NCBI RefSeq assembly: GCF_963678635.1
Contig: NC_087069.1
Coordinates: 17,828,660 to 17,892,659 of the forward strand
Source: Symsagittifera roscoffensis
Lineage: Eukaryota > Xenacoelomorpha > Acoela > Convolutidae
Direction: 5' to 3'
Length of the DNA stretch: 64,000 nt
The first letter of the stretch is position 1. Each line of letters begins with the position of its first letter. The position numbers and the translations under genes are program-made. This document shows, in pieces, positions 46,487 to 57,590 of this stretch. The notes beneath the pieces were generated by a model. It worked only from the letters and a program-made list of their open reading frames with translations, was not told the DNA's origin and ran no database searches.

Positions 46487-48337
46487 TTAAGCTTTCGAAC
46501 TGTGAATTCTTCCTGACCTTCTCAAAGGGGTCTGAATATCATCAGCATTATCAACAGAAGCATTTCGAGTCTTTTTAGCAACAGTTTTTCTAGCCGGAGT
46601 TTTGGGAACTTTCTTCACATCGACTTTATCTCTTGCTTCCTCTGCTGCGTCTTCGTCGCTTCCAAAGAAATCATCAGGAATCTCAACGTCCGAAAGCTCC
46701 TCGCGATTTTCCTTCTTAGCGAATTTTTGCGAAGTTCCACCCTCACTTGAGAACATGAATTTTTCGCGTCCTGTCAGACCTGTAGATGTATGCCGATTTT
46801 TCACATTTTTAGGAGGTGAGCCTTCGAACAAATGTTTTTCAAGACCTGTCAGTTTCGGTGAACCATTTATGTTTTTCTTCTTTTTAGGAGGTGGCGACGT
46901 CATCGAATATTTATCAAACCCTGTCAAACTTTCAGCGCTGTCAGTTGTACTTTCTTGTAACTGGCGTTTCAATTTGCGGTCCAGTTTTTTCTTTAGAGCT
47001 ACATCAGATGTGCTCCTGATTGACGATTGCTTTTGCGCTATTTCAGAATTCGAATCATTTTCAGAGGCAATTTTTGGCCGGTTTCCTTTTTCTTTTTCTT
47101 TCAATTGTTCCGTACTGTCTGAAACGCCTTTTTTCTGGTTTTGCTCGAATTTTTCCGGTTTCTTGTTATTATCACCTTCCTGAAGAATTTTTTTGACTAG
47201 GTCTTCATTTTCAGGTTGTTTCTTAGCCTCCAACTTGGATTTCAACACAGCCTTTTTGTTCTTAGTCCCTAAAGCCATTTTCAATTTCAGCTCCGAAATC
47301 TTGGAAAATTTCTTTTTCGTTACTTGTTTATTCTGTTCAACCTGTTTAACAATTTCCTTATGTTTGGCGACTTCTTGAGCATTTTCTTCGCCTCTCAGAG
47401 CTTTTGCCGCTGCCATTTGCTTACTTGAGAACATTTCATAAATGTCTTTCAAACTTTCCAAACTCGAAACGTCAGCGCTGTCGTAAATCGGTATAAAAGC
47501 AGTTTTATGACCAATCAAGCCCACTGTTTTAATATTTCGCCATCCGTTTTCAATTTTGTTGACTAGCTTATTCAGTGAAACAATCACATTTTCACACAGC
47601 TCTTCAGCTTTCATAGCCGAATGACCTATAGCGTAAGAAAAACCAGTTGCGTTATTGTGCATAAAAAAATGCGTTCCGTTTAGTATTTTTCTCAGTTCAG
47701 CCGGTCGCGATAACTTGGCGACAATCGGCAACTTTTTTGCTCTTTTGAAAACAACTCCCAACTTTTGTAAAATCATATCTCTCAATGAAGCATCGGCAAT
47801 AAAAAGATCGAAATCCTTCAGAACTTTCCTTTTATCAGCAAATGTTTCGATTTTAGTCTTCAGTTCTTGAAACGTAATTGCTTCGTAGGCAAAGTCACTG
47901 TTCACTTTTTCCGCGATTGTTCTGAAAAAAGTAGTAGTTTCTTCCGCTGTTTTTCCTGCAACGTTTGGGACAATCAGGCAAACTTTTTTATGCATTCCTC
48001 TGGGCGTTACACGGAAAGGCAACTCTTTCATCCTAACCGGAAAATATCGATTTTTTCCACTTAACGCAGTCCACAGCGAGAAGTTGATCATAATTTTCTG
48101 AGGCTCTTTATCGGATGCCAACAAGTCTGGTTTACTCGAAGGACGCAACTGGTTCAAATACTTCTCAGACTGCATGTAAGTTAGGATAGCTTGGGATCCC
48201 TTCAGAACATAGCTGCGATCTAGGACTAGTCCTTTGTTGCCCTGAACTATATTTTCGTTGTTTTCATCGACATCGATGTGGTTTTCGTCCGAGTCGGCTG
48301 TCGATTTGACAACCTCGGGTAATTTGACAACTGGCAT
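46487..48337 (-). CDS. ribosomal L1 domain-containing protein, RSL1D1/Cic1/Utp30-like
   Basis: A 616-residue protein read from the ATG at 48337; a TTG-started extension of four codons is less likely. Residues about 40-290 form a ribosomal-L1-type domain with the family-typical DLFIADASLRDMILQKLG stretch, then KRAKKLPI, and a late WRNIKTVGLIGHKTAFIPIYDS strand. The rest is a long Lys/Glu-rich disordered tail with three LTGxxK repeats (GFDKYSM, GLEKHLF, GREKFMF) and a basic end (TPLRRSGRI). Relatives are nucleolar and act in large-subunit ribosome assembly (yeast Cic1/Nsa3) or nucleolar regulation (human RSL1D1, about 490 residues). Longer than usual because of the tail. Single coding exon. I leave the symbol empty because orthology was not tested. 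Confidence 0.9.
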   Translation of the reverse strand: MPVVKLPEVVKSTADSDENHIDVDENNENIVQGNKGLVLDRSYVLKGSQAILTYMQSEKYLNQLRPSSKPDLLASDKEPQKIMINFSLWTALSGKNRYFPVRMKELPFRVTPRGMHKKVCLIVPNVAGKTAEETTTFFRTIAEKVNSDFAYEAITFQELKTKIETFADKRKVLKDFDLFIADASLRDMILQKLGVVFKRAKKLPIVAKLSRPAELRKILNGTHFFMHNNATGFSYAIGHSAMKAEELCENVIVSLNKLVNKIENGWRNIKTVGLIGHKTAFIPIYDSADVSSLESLKDIYEMFSSKQMAAAKALRGEENAQEVAKHKEIVKQVEQNKQVTKKKFSKISELKLKMALGTKNKKAVLKSKLEAKKQPENEDLVKKILQEGDNNKKPEKFEQNQKKGVSDSTEQLKEKEKGNRPKIASENDSNSEIAQKQSSIRSTSDVALKKKLDRKLKRQLQESTTDSAESLTGFDKYSMTSPPPKKKKNINGSPKLTGLEKHLFEGSPPKNVKNRHTSTGLTGREKFMFSSEGGTSQKFAKKENREELSDVEIPDDFFGSDEDAAEEARDKVDVKKVPKTPARKTVAKKTRNASVDNADDIQTPLRRSGRIHSSKA

Positions 48338-48355
48338 GATTGAATACAAAACAAC

Positions 48356-48366
48356 CTGAAAAAAAA
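48356..48366 (-). promoter_or_regulatory. splice acceptor just before the L1-domain ORF
   Basis: On the minus strand nine T then CAG/G, with AG at 48357-48356, leaves an 18-nt 5' UTR before ATG. It could be a cis acceptor for an upstream non-coding exon or a trans-splice acceptor. I found no upstream exon. Confidence 0.55.
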
Positions 48367-48377
48367 AGGCTTTTTAC

Positions 48378-48466
48378 GCAACTATACAAAACTATGCAAC
48401 AATACTACTATACTATGCAACTACACAAAACTATGGAACAATACTACGATACTATGCAACTATTGT
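48378..48466. repeat. 39-bp tandem repeat (about 2.3 copies)
   Basis: Units starting GCAACTA(T/C)ACAAAACTATG begin at 48378 and 48417, with the start of a third at 48456. It lies just upstream of the acceptor, so probably in an intron or promoter. Confidence 0.85.
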
Positions 48467-48499
48467 CACTTTTTATGCAACTATACAAAATCTTCAATC

Positions 48500-50339
48500 C
48501 TCAAAAAAAGTGACCAGAATTTTTATATTAGAAAAAGGATAACCGGTTGCTGCGCAATTAGCACGGAATGTTCCGACCATATTTATTTAAAAAAATTGAA
48601 ACAATTTTTTAAAATGTTCTTCAAATTAGTGTTGTTTTTAGCGGGTGTTATGATTCGATAACTGTACGATCGCGTAAAAAATAATTGAATTAGGAAAGAT
48701 CGACATCATTTGTTTCCAAAAAAAGAATAAAAAACCTTTTTCGCCAAACAAGCGCTAAATGAATTATCCAAAACTAGTTTTCTTTATAGTACAATCAAAA
48801 TTTTAATCCTTAAAGTCTAAGAAAACTGTAAATTTCAATATAACGAGCGTTATTCGATCGCGTTACTCGCTCGAAATTAGACTAAATCTCAAAAACTTCA
48901 AATCAATTTTTTCTCGAAACTGGGACAACTTTTTTGAAATTTTTTAAATGTTCGAATCACGACTAAAAAACAATTGTGTTGATATATCACTCAGCCCATT
49001 CCGATGTATATTTGCGGAACCCGATTTTAAGTGGAAACCAAAAAAACAAGACTGCTCGTAACAGGGCGAAGCTCTCAATGTTCGGACTGCCTTTAGGTTC
49101 TATGAAGCAGTAATAACTTGAAAAAAAATTGATGTATAAAAAAAGAAAATCAAATAAAAAAAATTAAAAAATTTGAGATTTTTGTGAAAATCATCCCCCC
49201 ACACGGCATATAAAGTACAAAGTTATAAGTTTCGCTTCTAGTAACAAATCAATTATGGCAAATAAGCTTCCTTCAACCAATTTGGAACAATTTCTAAGAC
49301 GGATTAAATCTCCGCTTACGCGTTATTAGCGCGAAATATATCGCGCGTTAATTGTCCCAAATTGGCCAAAACGCCAATCTTTAAGCCCCCATAAGTTAAT
49401 GAAAAACGATCACAAGTGAAATATCTTTTAAAATTTAAGCTCATGACAACAATAGTATTTGAATGATATTAAAAGAATCCGTCGAAAATGGCTAGTTAAA
49501 AAGTCGAAATTTGTCTGAAGAAAAAAACCCACACCGAGCACAAATATTCCGTTTCTTTCGTATCGAAAGTCGGAACAAAAAGAAAAACTAAAACACATAC
49601 GAATACGAATCTCCTCTCCATTTTAAATGGTCGGAACAACAATGATAGCTAGTTGCTGCGCAAGTACCGCAGAAATTTTCGACTACGTTTAATGAAAAAA
49701 GGTAGGTTTTTTAGGCGAGAGATGGAGCGCTATTGATAACTTCACGAACTTGTTAATTAACGTTAAATAGCAATTAAAACAACATTATACTGAAAAATTA
49801 GCAATAAAGTCCAGACATTTTTCGAGACACTCAAACAACTTTTTGGTATCCGAGACATAACCAGTAGTGCTTTATTATAATACCACCCTTGACCCCCCTA
49901 TTTTCTTTCTTTCAGGTTGTCAAAATCGGCTTAAAAACACCCTACGTCATAGTTATTACTCACTTCGTTACGTGGTCAGAACAACATTTATTTCGTGATT
50001 CTCAATGAGCACCGCAAAAATTCAGCCAAGGAATTTTGAATTCACAATTCAGAAGTATATCATTTTTTTCAAAAAAATAAATTTCAGGCTTTAGCACTAA
50101 CAATTGATCAAAACTAATCACCAATTTAAATTGAAAACTAAATTCAACAATTTGAAAAAAAAATCAAGAAACTAAAACAAAATTGGAACGATCAGTAGAA
50201 ACTATAATCCTCCTTAATCAACATGACAAAAATTGCTTGAAAGATTTATCGAACCCAAACCAACTACAATCTCCTATTGTCAAGTTCATACGCAATCTAG
50301 ATAAATTCTATCTATCATTAATTGAGCTCACAACTCTCT
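48500..50339. other. intergenic, with one diverged dispersed-repeat copy
   Basis: Between the L1-domain gene and the 3' end of the next gene. 48860-49030 holds a copy of the TCGCTCGAAATTAGAC and ATATATCACTCAGCCC motif pair. No coding signal. Confidence 0.5.
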
Positions 50340-50799
50340 CTATTCATTGTCTTCAGCTATTTCGTGTTCTTGAGAGTCTTTTCGGTCATTGACCGGTTCT
50401 TCCAAATGGTCGCTTTTAACTTTCTTTGCAGGTGATCCCATTTCGATTTCATTTTCATTCACACTTTTCAAAGCACTTTCAAGCTTCTCAAATTTCAATT
50501 CAGTTGAATTGAGCTCCGTGTTCGGTTCAACACTCGCTTCTTGTTTAACATTACTGGACAATTTCGAATTAGCGTTTGACTTTTCGGCAGCCAATTTTGC
50601 ATCATCGGTACTTTTCGCTTGATTTGGACCTCTGTTGTAATTCGTTTTCACATGAATAGCTTCATCAAATTCCTCTGGCGAACTACTCGATGGAATGTCG
50701 ATATCCATGATTGCCCTGGACCCCGATGACTTACAAGCTCGGGTTAACTTACGTCGTGGCAAACTCGCGAGGAATTCGTCTTCGCTTTCCAGGTAGTAT
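50340..50799 (-). CDS. exon 3 of the 268-residue protein gene
   Basis: Acceptor TTTTTTGTTAAG (AG at 50801-50800). Open to TAG at 50342-50340. Contains the acidic Ser-rich region and the SPAKKVK basic patch. Confidence 0.7.
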
Positions 50800-53700
50800 C
50801 TTAACAAAAAAGAACGGTTATAAAACACCATGCTTGTATCACGAACTTCAGCTGTATAAAAAAAAACAGCTTCTTTAGTCTACTTACAAAAACTTTATTA
50901 TCTTATCCTAAATGCGGCAAAAAAAAGAATTTTTCGAATGACTACCGCTCTAAATTGGGATGAAAAACAAAATATTCAGACCATTTATCTCGACACCACG
51001 AAACTTTTCATCAAAACTTTCACGGCAGATCAAATCAAGACTGAATGATGTTCATTTATAGTACCTAGATTAGAACAAAGAAATACACCTGAACAAAAAT
51101 TTGATCTACACCTGCGATACTCTGTAACAAACCAAAAAGGATATGAACCAAAATTTTTGAGATAGTGAAACTTTATACTTCGTGAACACTTTATATCTAA
51201 TCTTGCCTCCACAATTCAAAAAAATCGCACAAAATTAGAGACGTCTTCATGATTAGATTAAAAAAGGAAACCAACCAAACGGTTCAATCAAATATTTTTC
51301 CTCATTCTTATGTAAAACTTGCATCTACTTAACGATTACCCCCCCCCTCCTCCAATGGTATCTAGTAAAAAAAAGCCACCTGTGTAAATAAAAGCAGTAA
51401 ATTACCACTAGAGCTGTATTTAAATTCGAGTTTTGCTGCATCCTGATTTGTCGAAAATTCGCTTAACTACACCTACTTAACAATTGACCCCTTTCTTCAA
51501 AGGGTGCGGGTAATTGTTTAGTAGATCCTAAAACTTACCTCGAACTGTGCTTAGCGGGACTCCGGTTGTACGAGCTAGTTCGTTTTGATATTCTGTTTCT
51601 TTGGACTGAAGAGAAGCTGTCTCGTTCGCTCACTGGAATGGAGAAGTCATCCTCAACTTCACTCAGATTTGTGGGGTCGAACTCTGATTCGTTGTCATTT
51701 GGAAGTGCACCTGAAGCAGCACTTGTTCAGTGCATGCCTAATTGTCAGCCATATCGGTGACCTTCAGACCTTTTATCGGTCGGAAACCAGTGTTTTAGGT
51801 GGATTATATTTTTGACTGATTGCAGCTCAAACTATGAAATGTGCAAAAAAGCTGTGGTATAAATACAATTTTTGTAAATCATGATTTTAATTTTGACCAG
51901 ATGTAGATTTTGTGTTTGGAGTTTCATGCTAGACGATACGTTCTTCAATTTTAAAACTTTTAAGCCAGTCGAGCTTTATGCTAAATCGATACATTACCAA
52001 ATAATTATTGCAAATTAGTCATTAGCGATATATTCGCTACATGTAACACTGACGTTCTTATTCGTATTCTATCAATTAGCAGATAACTTAGCCGCTCATT
52101 TAGACCAGAATATGCATAGGAAAAAAATGATACTAAGAAAAAACAAATAACTGAATAAAGGTAATTTAACCGAAAAACAAAGAAGTCTAACACAATTAAA
52201 ATCAATAATTATTCAAATTGAGAGTAGAGTGGAAGGACGAAAGGCATCTTCTATGCCTATATATTGTCTACCCTGGGTAGTTTAAACCCAAATTGACGGT
52301 AAACAGCATTTTAATTGCAAAAAAAAACAGAAAATAAAAATATATAAATATTTACAACATATCATTTTATCTTTCTTCGTACATCGTACCAGGAAAAGCA
52401 AGGAGATTAGACATGAGATCACCCAAATTTAGTAGCACAAATCATTTTCATGCAAACGAGAAAAATATATATATTATTAGTGATAAAACGAGAAAACAAA
52501 TGATTTATTTTCGTAGACTTTTCGCTGTTTCTTAAAAGCAAAATAGGTTTATTAAATTTATTTTAGAAATTGTTTCTTCAAACTCAAAATGAGTCTCTGG
52601 TCACTTTTGAAAACTTGGATCGTGATAAAAAAATAAAAAAAAACTATTGCTATTTTATAAAAATCAATTGAGCTTCCAAATTTCAGAAAAATCGTAATTT
52701 CTCGAAAACAAGAAGGCCTTTAGAATACATATTTTGAGGTTGAACCAGCAGTCTTACGCAAATGTCATGTAGCATCTAACCACACGGTTTCAATTCAAAA
52801 AGGCAAGGAAAAAAGTATTAAATCTTACGAGTTATGTGAATTAACAAAGAACGGTAAAAAACATTTCACAGAAAGTGGAAAAAATAATAATTCAGAAACA
52901 AAAACGTAAGGAAATTTGCAACTTTCTACTTACAGACAAAACTAGTATAATTTCAGATACGAATATACTCTTCATTCACTCTTGAAAAATTTTTTGAATT
53001 ATATCTTGGTAACTAAGTAAATAATTGTCCTTAAATTTGTGAACAAAAACATTTTCATCAAGCGAAGAAATTTTGACATCAACTGGTAAAAATCATTTTC
53101 ACTCAAAAATTTCAATAATTTCGAGCCTCTTTTAATGAGAGAGCAGAAACTTGATTTTTTTTTGCAAAAAGGCAGAACAAATGTACAAAAATTGGGTTTT
53201 ATTGTGTTATATGAATAAACTTAAATGCAAATAAAACAATTCAGAAAAAACCATAAACAGAAATCTCGTGAACGGACTACATTTTTTTAGATTAGAATGA
53301 TTAAGTGAGACTTTCGAACTTTTCTGATGTAAATCATGCGCAGAAACATTCGTTGCATCGTGATCACTTAGTTTATAGAAAAACTGGTACAACCATGAGC
53401 AAGCAAACGGTATTGGTTAACTGGTTTCATAACTGACTGATAAATGTGACTGAAATATATTTTGACAAGAACTGATTTTGTTACAAAATGTCGCATTTTT
53501 GAAACAATACCACAATACGTCACAAAATTTGTTTTCATTTTCTGAATATGCTGAAAAAACGACACATTTATATCTACTGGTACACATCTAATACACTTCT
53601 ATTAAATGAAAATTCAGGACTATACGCAAAAGTATCGAGGACAGCAGTAGGGTTATTAGCACTTCTATTTCTCGAAATTAAAAATGGTCGTTTTTATCAA

Positions 53701-56700
53701 CAATTAAAGATCACTTAATAACCTTCAGCCAGTTAGATATATCTTCTATATATGGCTGAAAGTATTCAAGCATTATGCTTTCGCACGCAAAAGTAGAGTC
53801 ATCTGCAAATAAAAGTGTTCAAATTTGAAGCTGAATGATGCATATCATCTATATAAATGAGAAAAAAAAGTTCAAGTAAAGATCCTTGGGGCATGCCAGT
53901 GCTAATTGTGAGCCAATTAAACGTGGTATAGTCTATTTAAAAAAAACTATCGTCTATCTGATAGATAGCCTTTGAACCAGAGGTAGCAGTTGCCACGAGC
54001 TTCATAAAACTCCAATTTCAGTAATAAAATTGCATGATCAAGCGTATCAAACGCTTTCTTTAAATCATTGAAAAAACTGCATTTCATATTTGTTTCATAT
54101 CCTAGCCTTATTCTCTTGGTTAATTCAGCTGAAACAACAATGGTTTTATATTTTTGGCGGAAAATAAATTGGTGTTCATTAAGTATTTCGAATTTTTCGA
54201 GGTGATCATAGAGCCGAGAGCACATGCCTTCCTTAATAATTTTAGCACATTTAGCTAATAATTGATCGGCCTATAATATAAAGATTCAAAAAATTCAGGC
54301 AAAAGTTATAAGGTTAATTTAAAAAAATCTATTCAAAGAAAAAAAATAATTATCAAAGTTTCAAGACAATCTGCCTAGACATTTTTAGGAAAATTTTTAT
54401 AAAATGTGTTATCTCGGAAACTGAAAAGATTCGAGCAGCCACATTTTGGGGCCAGTCTGGCTATACCTAAGACATACTTGACAACGCCACACTTTAGGAA
54501 TGGGAATTACAAAATTTGTGAGGTTTATTAAACCTAAGTTTTGTGAAAGCTTTTGAAAAAAAAAAACGTAAACGCCATGTCTCGAAAACCAAAAGGAATT
54601 GATCAGTCATATTTGGAACACAGAGGTACAATTTCATAATTAAACCTGACAGCACACATCCATAGAGTTGATGTTTTCAAATTCGGTTATGTTTTCATTT
54701 TGAGTTTTCGAAAAATAAATTAAATCTTTAAGAACAGAATATCTTGGAACTTTTAAGGTTTTGAGCATTCATTTTTGGAGGCAAGACTTGACACCCCTCA
54801 GAGTAACCTGACAGCGCTCCACTATAGGGTGGCGCAAGATTTAAAACTCATAAGATGACCCTGACAACTTAAAATGAAAATCTCCCAGATTTCGGGTTGA
54901 GCTTCAGAAAAGTCAATTATTGGCATAAAAAAGGCAACCATAATTTCCCTCCCCGTAAGCGGCCAAAAATCAAAAAAATCCAGAAAATTCTCTAATGGGA
55001 GACCAACTTATGGCATAAAAATTGCAACCCTAAACTACACTCCCGCTAGCATGCAACTCGGTTGCTAAATTTTCAAGTCAAAATGAATATTGAATTTTTT
55101 CCAAGTTTTCTGAATTTTGAACCATATGTGAATTCGTCTATATCTCTTTAACTACGAGCTTCTGCAGTGTGAAGTTTGGGCATTGAAATCACAATCTCAA
55201 AGTACACCCGCGTTAGCATGCAACCATGGGTACAAAACTTTGAATTTCAAATTTGTTTTGAAGTGTTCTGCAAATTTTTAGAATTTTTGAAGATTCAAAA
55301 CATCGACCATGTCTTTTAAACTACGAGCTTCTGAAATTTATGTCGTGGCATTAGAACCGCAATTCTACAACACACCTTCGATAAAAAGCTATTTTGAATT
55401 AATATTTTTGAAATATTCAAAAAGTAATCGATGTTCAAGACAAAGTTTCTGAAAACTTCTGGATATTCTGCCAGGACATTTCACCTTGACCTAAATGAAG
55501 ACTTTAATTTGAAATTCTTCCAGCCTTCGGAAAAAATTCGCTTACACATTGTCAGTGAAATTTGTTTACCCTTGTTAACCGATTTAGTCACTATTGTCCC
55601 CTATAAAAATCGATTAAACATTGTGTCCATAGTTTTTGGCGTTGCGTTTAAATAATAGATTTGCTATCACATTTGTGCAGGGGTATAATTTCGGCGTTTT
55701 TAGCGACTGTGGAAATGTACCAGAGTGGAACGAAAAAATTGTAAGAAATCTCAGACAAACGCAATTACATGGCAACCTTTTATGAAAAGTGATACTTTAC
55801 TTCGTCAATGCGGCATCATTGCTTAGGTTTCAAGTTATTGATTATGTTTAAAATATCGAAAAAAATGAGCAATCATAATGGTACAATGAATGCCTTAAAC
55901 TCTCAACCCACTTGAACTGTTGATCAGTTTCAATAAAATCGGCCAGTTTTGTCCCTATAGATGCAAAATGCTCGCTGAAACAATCGGAAACTCGGCAGGG
56001 ATCAGATATAATTTCTTTTCAATCTCACTTGCTGTTATAATATATGATTCTGACAATTATTCTATTATTTTATTTATGATTTTGTAAACTTGTTTCGAGT
56101 CTCCAACACAGTTATTGAAAAAATCATTTGTTGAAAAATTAATCTTTCTTTGACTTTCGAATAAGTTTTTCGGCCTTTTGCCGTTCCCGCAAAAACTAAT
56201 ATTTTTGCTTTAAATATTTTTGTCCTTTTCGAATTCTCAATATCGTTGGTTTCATTTCAATATGACTTTTTCAAAAACTTTTATCAAATCAAGCTGCGTT
56301 GGATTTACACATTCTTTTCGATGTTTTGAGTGGTGTAAACATATTCATTGATTATATGAGGCAATGACTAAAATTGTATGCAATAATTACATTCTGTGCA
56401 TGGAGTAGAGCAGAAGATTCCAAGTAGAGTCTTTGTTAAGGCAGGGATAGGAACTCGGTGAGAGGTTTTTCTTATTTCATTAATGACATCGCGATATTCA
56501 TATTAAGTTGAGTCGATCGTATGAGTTAAATAAAACCAGATTTTAATCAGAAAAACATTCATCGTCTATCTCTTTCGGACTGTTAAAACTGACAAAAAAA
56601 TGATCAAGACATGTTTTAGAGGTTTCACTGGATCTTGTTATTTTTATATTCAAGAACTGGAACCCGTTGGCGTTAGTTGAACATCGGTATGATGAAGTTA

Positions 56701-57590
56701 TGTTTTTACTTTATAAAACATTAATACTAAAATCGCCTGCCAAAACAATGCAAAAGTTTTAAAATTTGAGAGCCGTTCCAGAGCCTTATCTAATTCGTGT
56801 ACGAACTGTTTTCTATTATAACGAAAATGAATATATGCTATCATTATTAATATTATTATTATTATTGTTCTTTGACCAAACATTTCAACTAGGACCAACA
56901 CTGACTCAAGTAAATCAGACATCAGATCTTCCAAAAAATAATTACATTATCGCCCAGCTGTATCATCGTTCCGCCGCCTATAGTTTTCTTGAATTTGTTA
57001 TAACAGTTTAGAAAGCTTTAATTTTGAACTTATCTGGTTCATCTTTTTCTTTTAACCAGGTTTCAGTAAAACATAGAACACTGAAAGGAGACTGCTTAGA
57101 AGTGTTTCCAAACCCTGAAGATGTTTTTCGATTGAGCGAACGTTACCTAAAACGATTTTAAAGAAATTGCATTTATCTTTAATGCACTTGGATTTTGATC
57201 ATACCTCAGGTTCCGATGTCATTAGAGGACATTCCGGAAAAATTATAGAAACAAGATTTGACATCTAGCAAGGAGTAGTTCAGGAATTTCACACCTTCAA
57301 ACATGCCTCGGATTTTATATAGCTTTTAGTTAAACAATACATTTTTAAGAAATAGCATAAAACCTAGCAACTAAACGCCTTATTTAAACTCCTTGCTAGA
57401 AAAAATATGCACTACCTTTCTTTGATTTCTTTTCATTTGAGTTGTAATCCAAATAAGCAGCTGTGAATTCTTCACCTCTCTCAGCAGCAGGCTCAGCCTT
57501 CGGAACAATCTGTGCCTGTTCATCTTCTTCCTTATTCCTGTTGTTTTCTTCATTCTGATGCTCGAAGCTGATGTTCATTGTCTCAGACAT
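50340..57590 (-). CDS. three-exon gene for a 268-residue acidic, probably nuclear protein of unknown family
   Basis: Exons are 57590-57416, 51710-51539 and 50799-50340 (175+172+460 = 807 nt, 269 codons with stop). Exon 1 starts MSETMNISFEH and ends AAAG before GTAGTG. Exon 2 follows CTTCAG, and the split codon G+GT gives Gly. Exon 2 ends before a consensus GTAAGT, and its split codon AG+A gives Arg at the acceptor GTTAAG. Both junctions keep frame, which is strong support. The protein is rich in Glu/Ser/Asn, with a basic patch (RNRISKRTSSYNRS), YYLESEDEFLASLPRRK, and SPAKKVKSD, which resembles a nuclear localisation signal. No domain recognised, and an extra small exon could be missed. Intron 1 (5.7 kb) contains a LINE. 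Confidence 0.65.
51539..51710 (-). CDS. exon 2 of the 268-residue protein gene
   Basis: Acceptor GCTGCTTCAG (AG at 51712-51711) and donor G/GTAAGT (51538 onward). Codes ALPNDNESEF through SPAKHSS. An in-frame TGA at 51729-51727 shows that it cannot extend far upstream. Confidence 0.65.
51800..53639. other. intron 1 of the 268-residue gene, left part, no feature recognised
   Basis: AT-rich, with short T- and A-runs. No coding signal on either strand. Confidence 0.5.
53640..54260 (-). pseudogene. LINE reverse transcriptase, 3' part
   Basis: The minus strand has MCSRLYDHLEKFEILNEHQF and FRQKYKT (54225 on), DLKKAFDTLDHAILLLKLEF, WFKGYLSDRR, then, in shifted frames, FFLIYIDDM and LLFADDSTFA. The LFADD palm motif is intact, but at least two frameshifts and several stops separate the parts. 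It lies in intron 1 in the sense orientation of the host gene. Confidence 0.8.
54260..55640. repeat. ~165-171 bp tandem repeat block interrupting the LINE
   Basis: Two related sets of three units. ATCTCGGAAACTG-like starts lie at about 54406, 54577 and 54738, with CTTGACAACGCCACACTTTAG-like partners at about 54479, 54645 and 54810. ACTACGAGCTTCTG lies at 55151 and 55320, with CACCCGCGTTAGCATGCAAC-like partners at about 55045 and 55213. Spacing is 161-171 bp. There is no coding capacity. The LINE reading frame stops at one side and resumes at the other. Confidence 0.65.
55640..57175 (-). pseudogene. LINE endonuclease and beginning of RT
   Basis: On the minus strand the frames read NVRSIEKHLQGLETLLSSL and ETWL (about 57.17-57.05 kb), VHELDKALERLSNFK, a GDFSINVL-like stretch, NGFQFLNIKITRSSET and CLDHFFV (56.85-56.57 kb): an AP-type endonuclease. 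FSEHFASIGTKLADFIE (about 55.95 kb) and AEIIPLHKC (about 55.7 kb) are the linker and first RT block. Stops and frameshifts throughout. RT continues at 54260. Confidence 0.8.
57416..57590 (-). CDS. exon 1 of the 268-residue protein gene
   Basis: The first ATG is at 57590-57588, with a second in-frame ATG four codons on. It is Glu/Asn-rich and ends AAAGAAAG/GTAGTG. No promoter element recognised upstream. Confidence 0.65.

Noticed and set aside
46602-47183. 193-codon plus-strand ORF
   Set aside because: Antisense shadow of the Lys/Glu-rich tail of the L1-domain protein (hence its Phe/Ser-rich composition).
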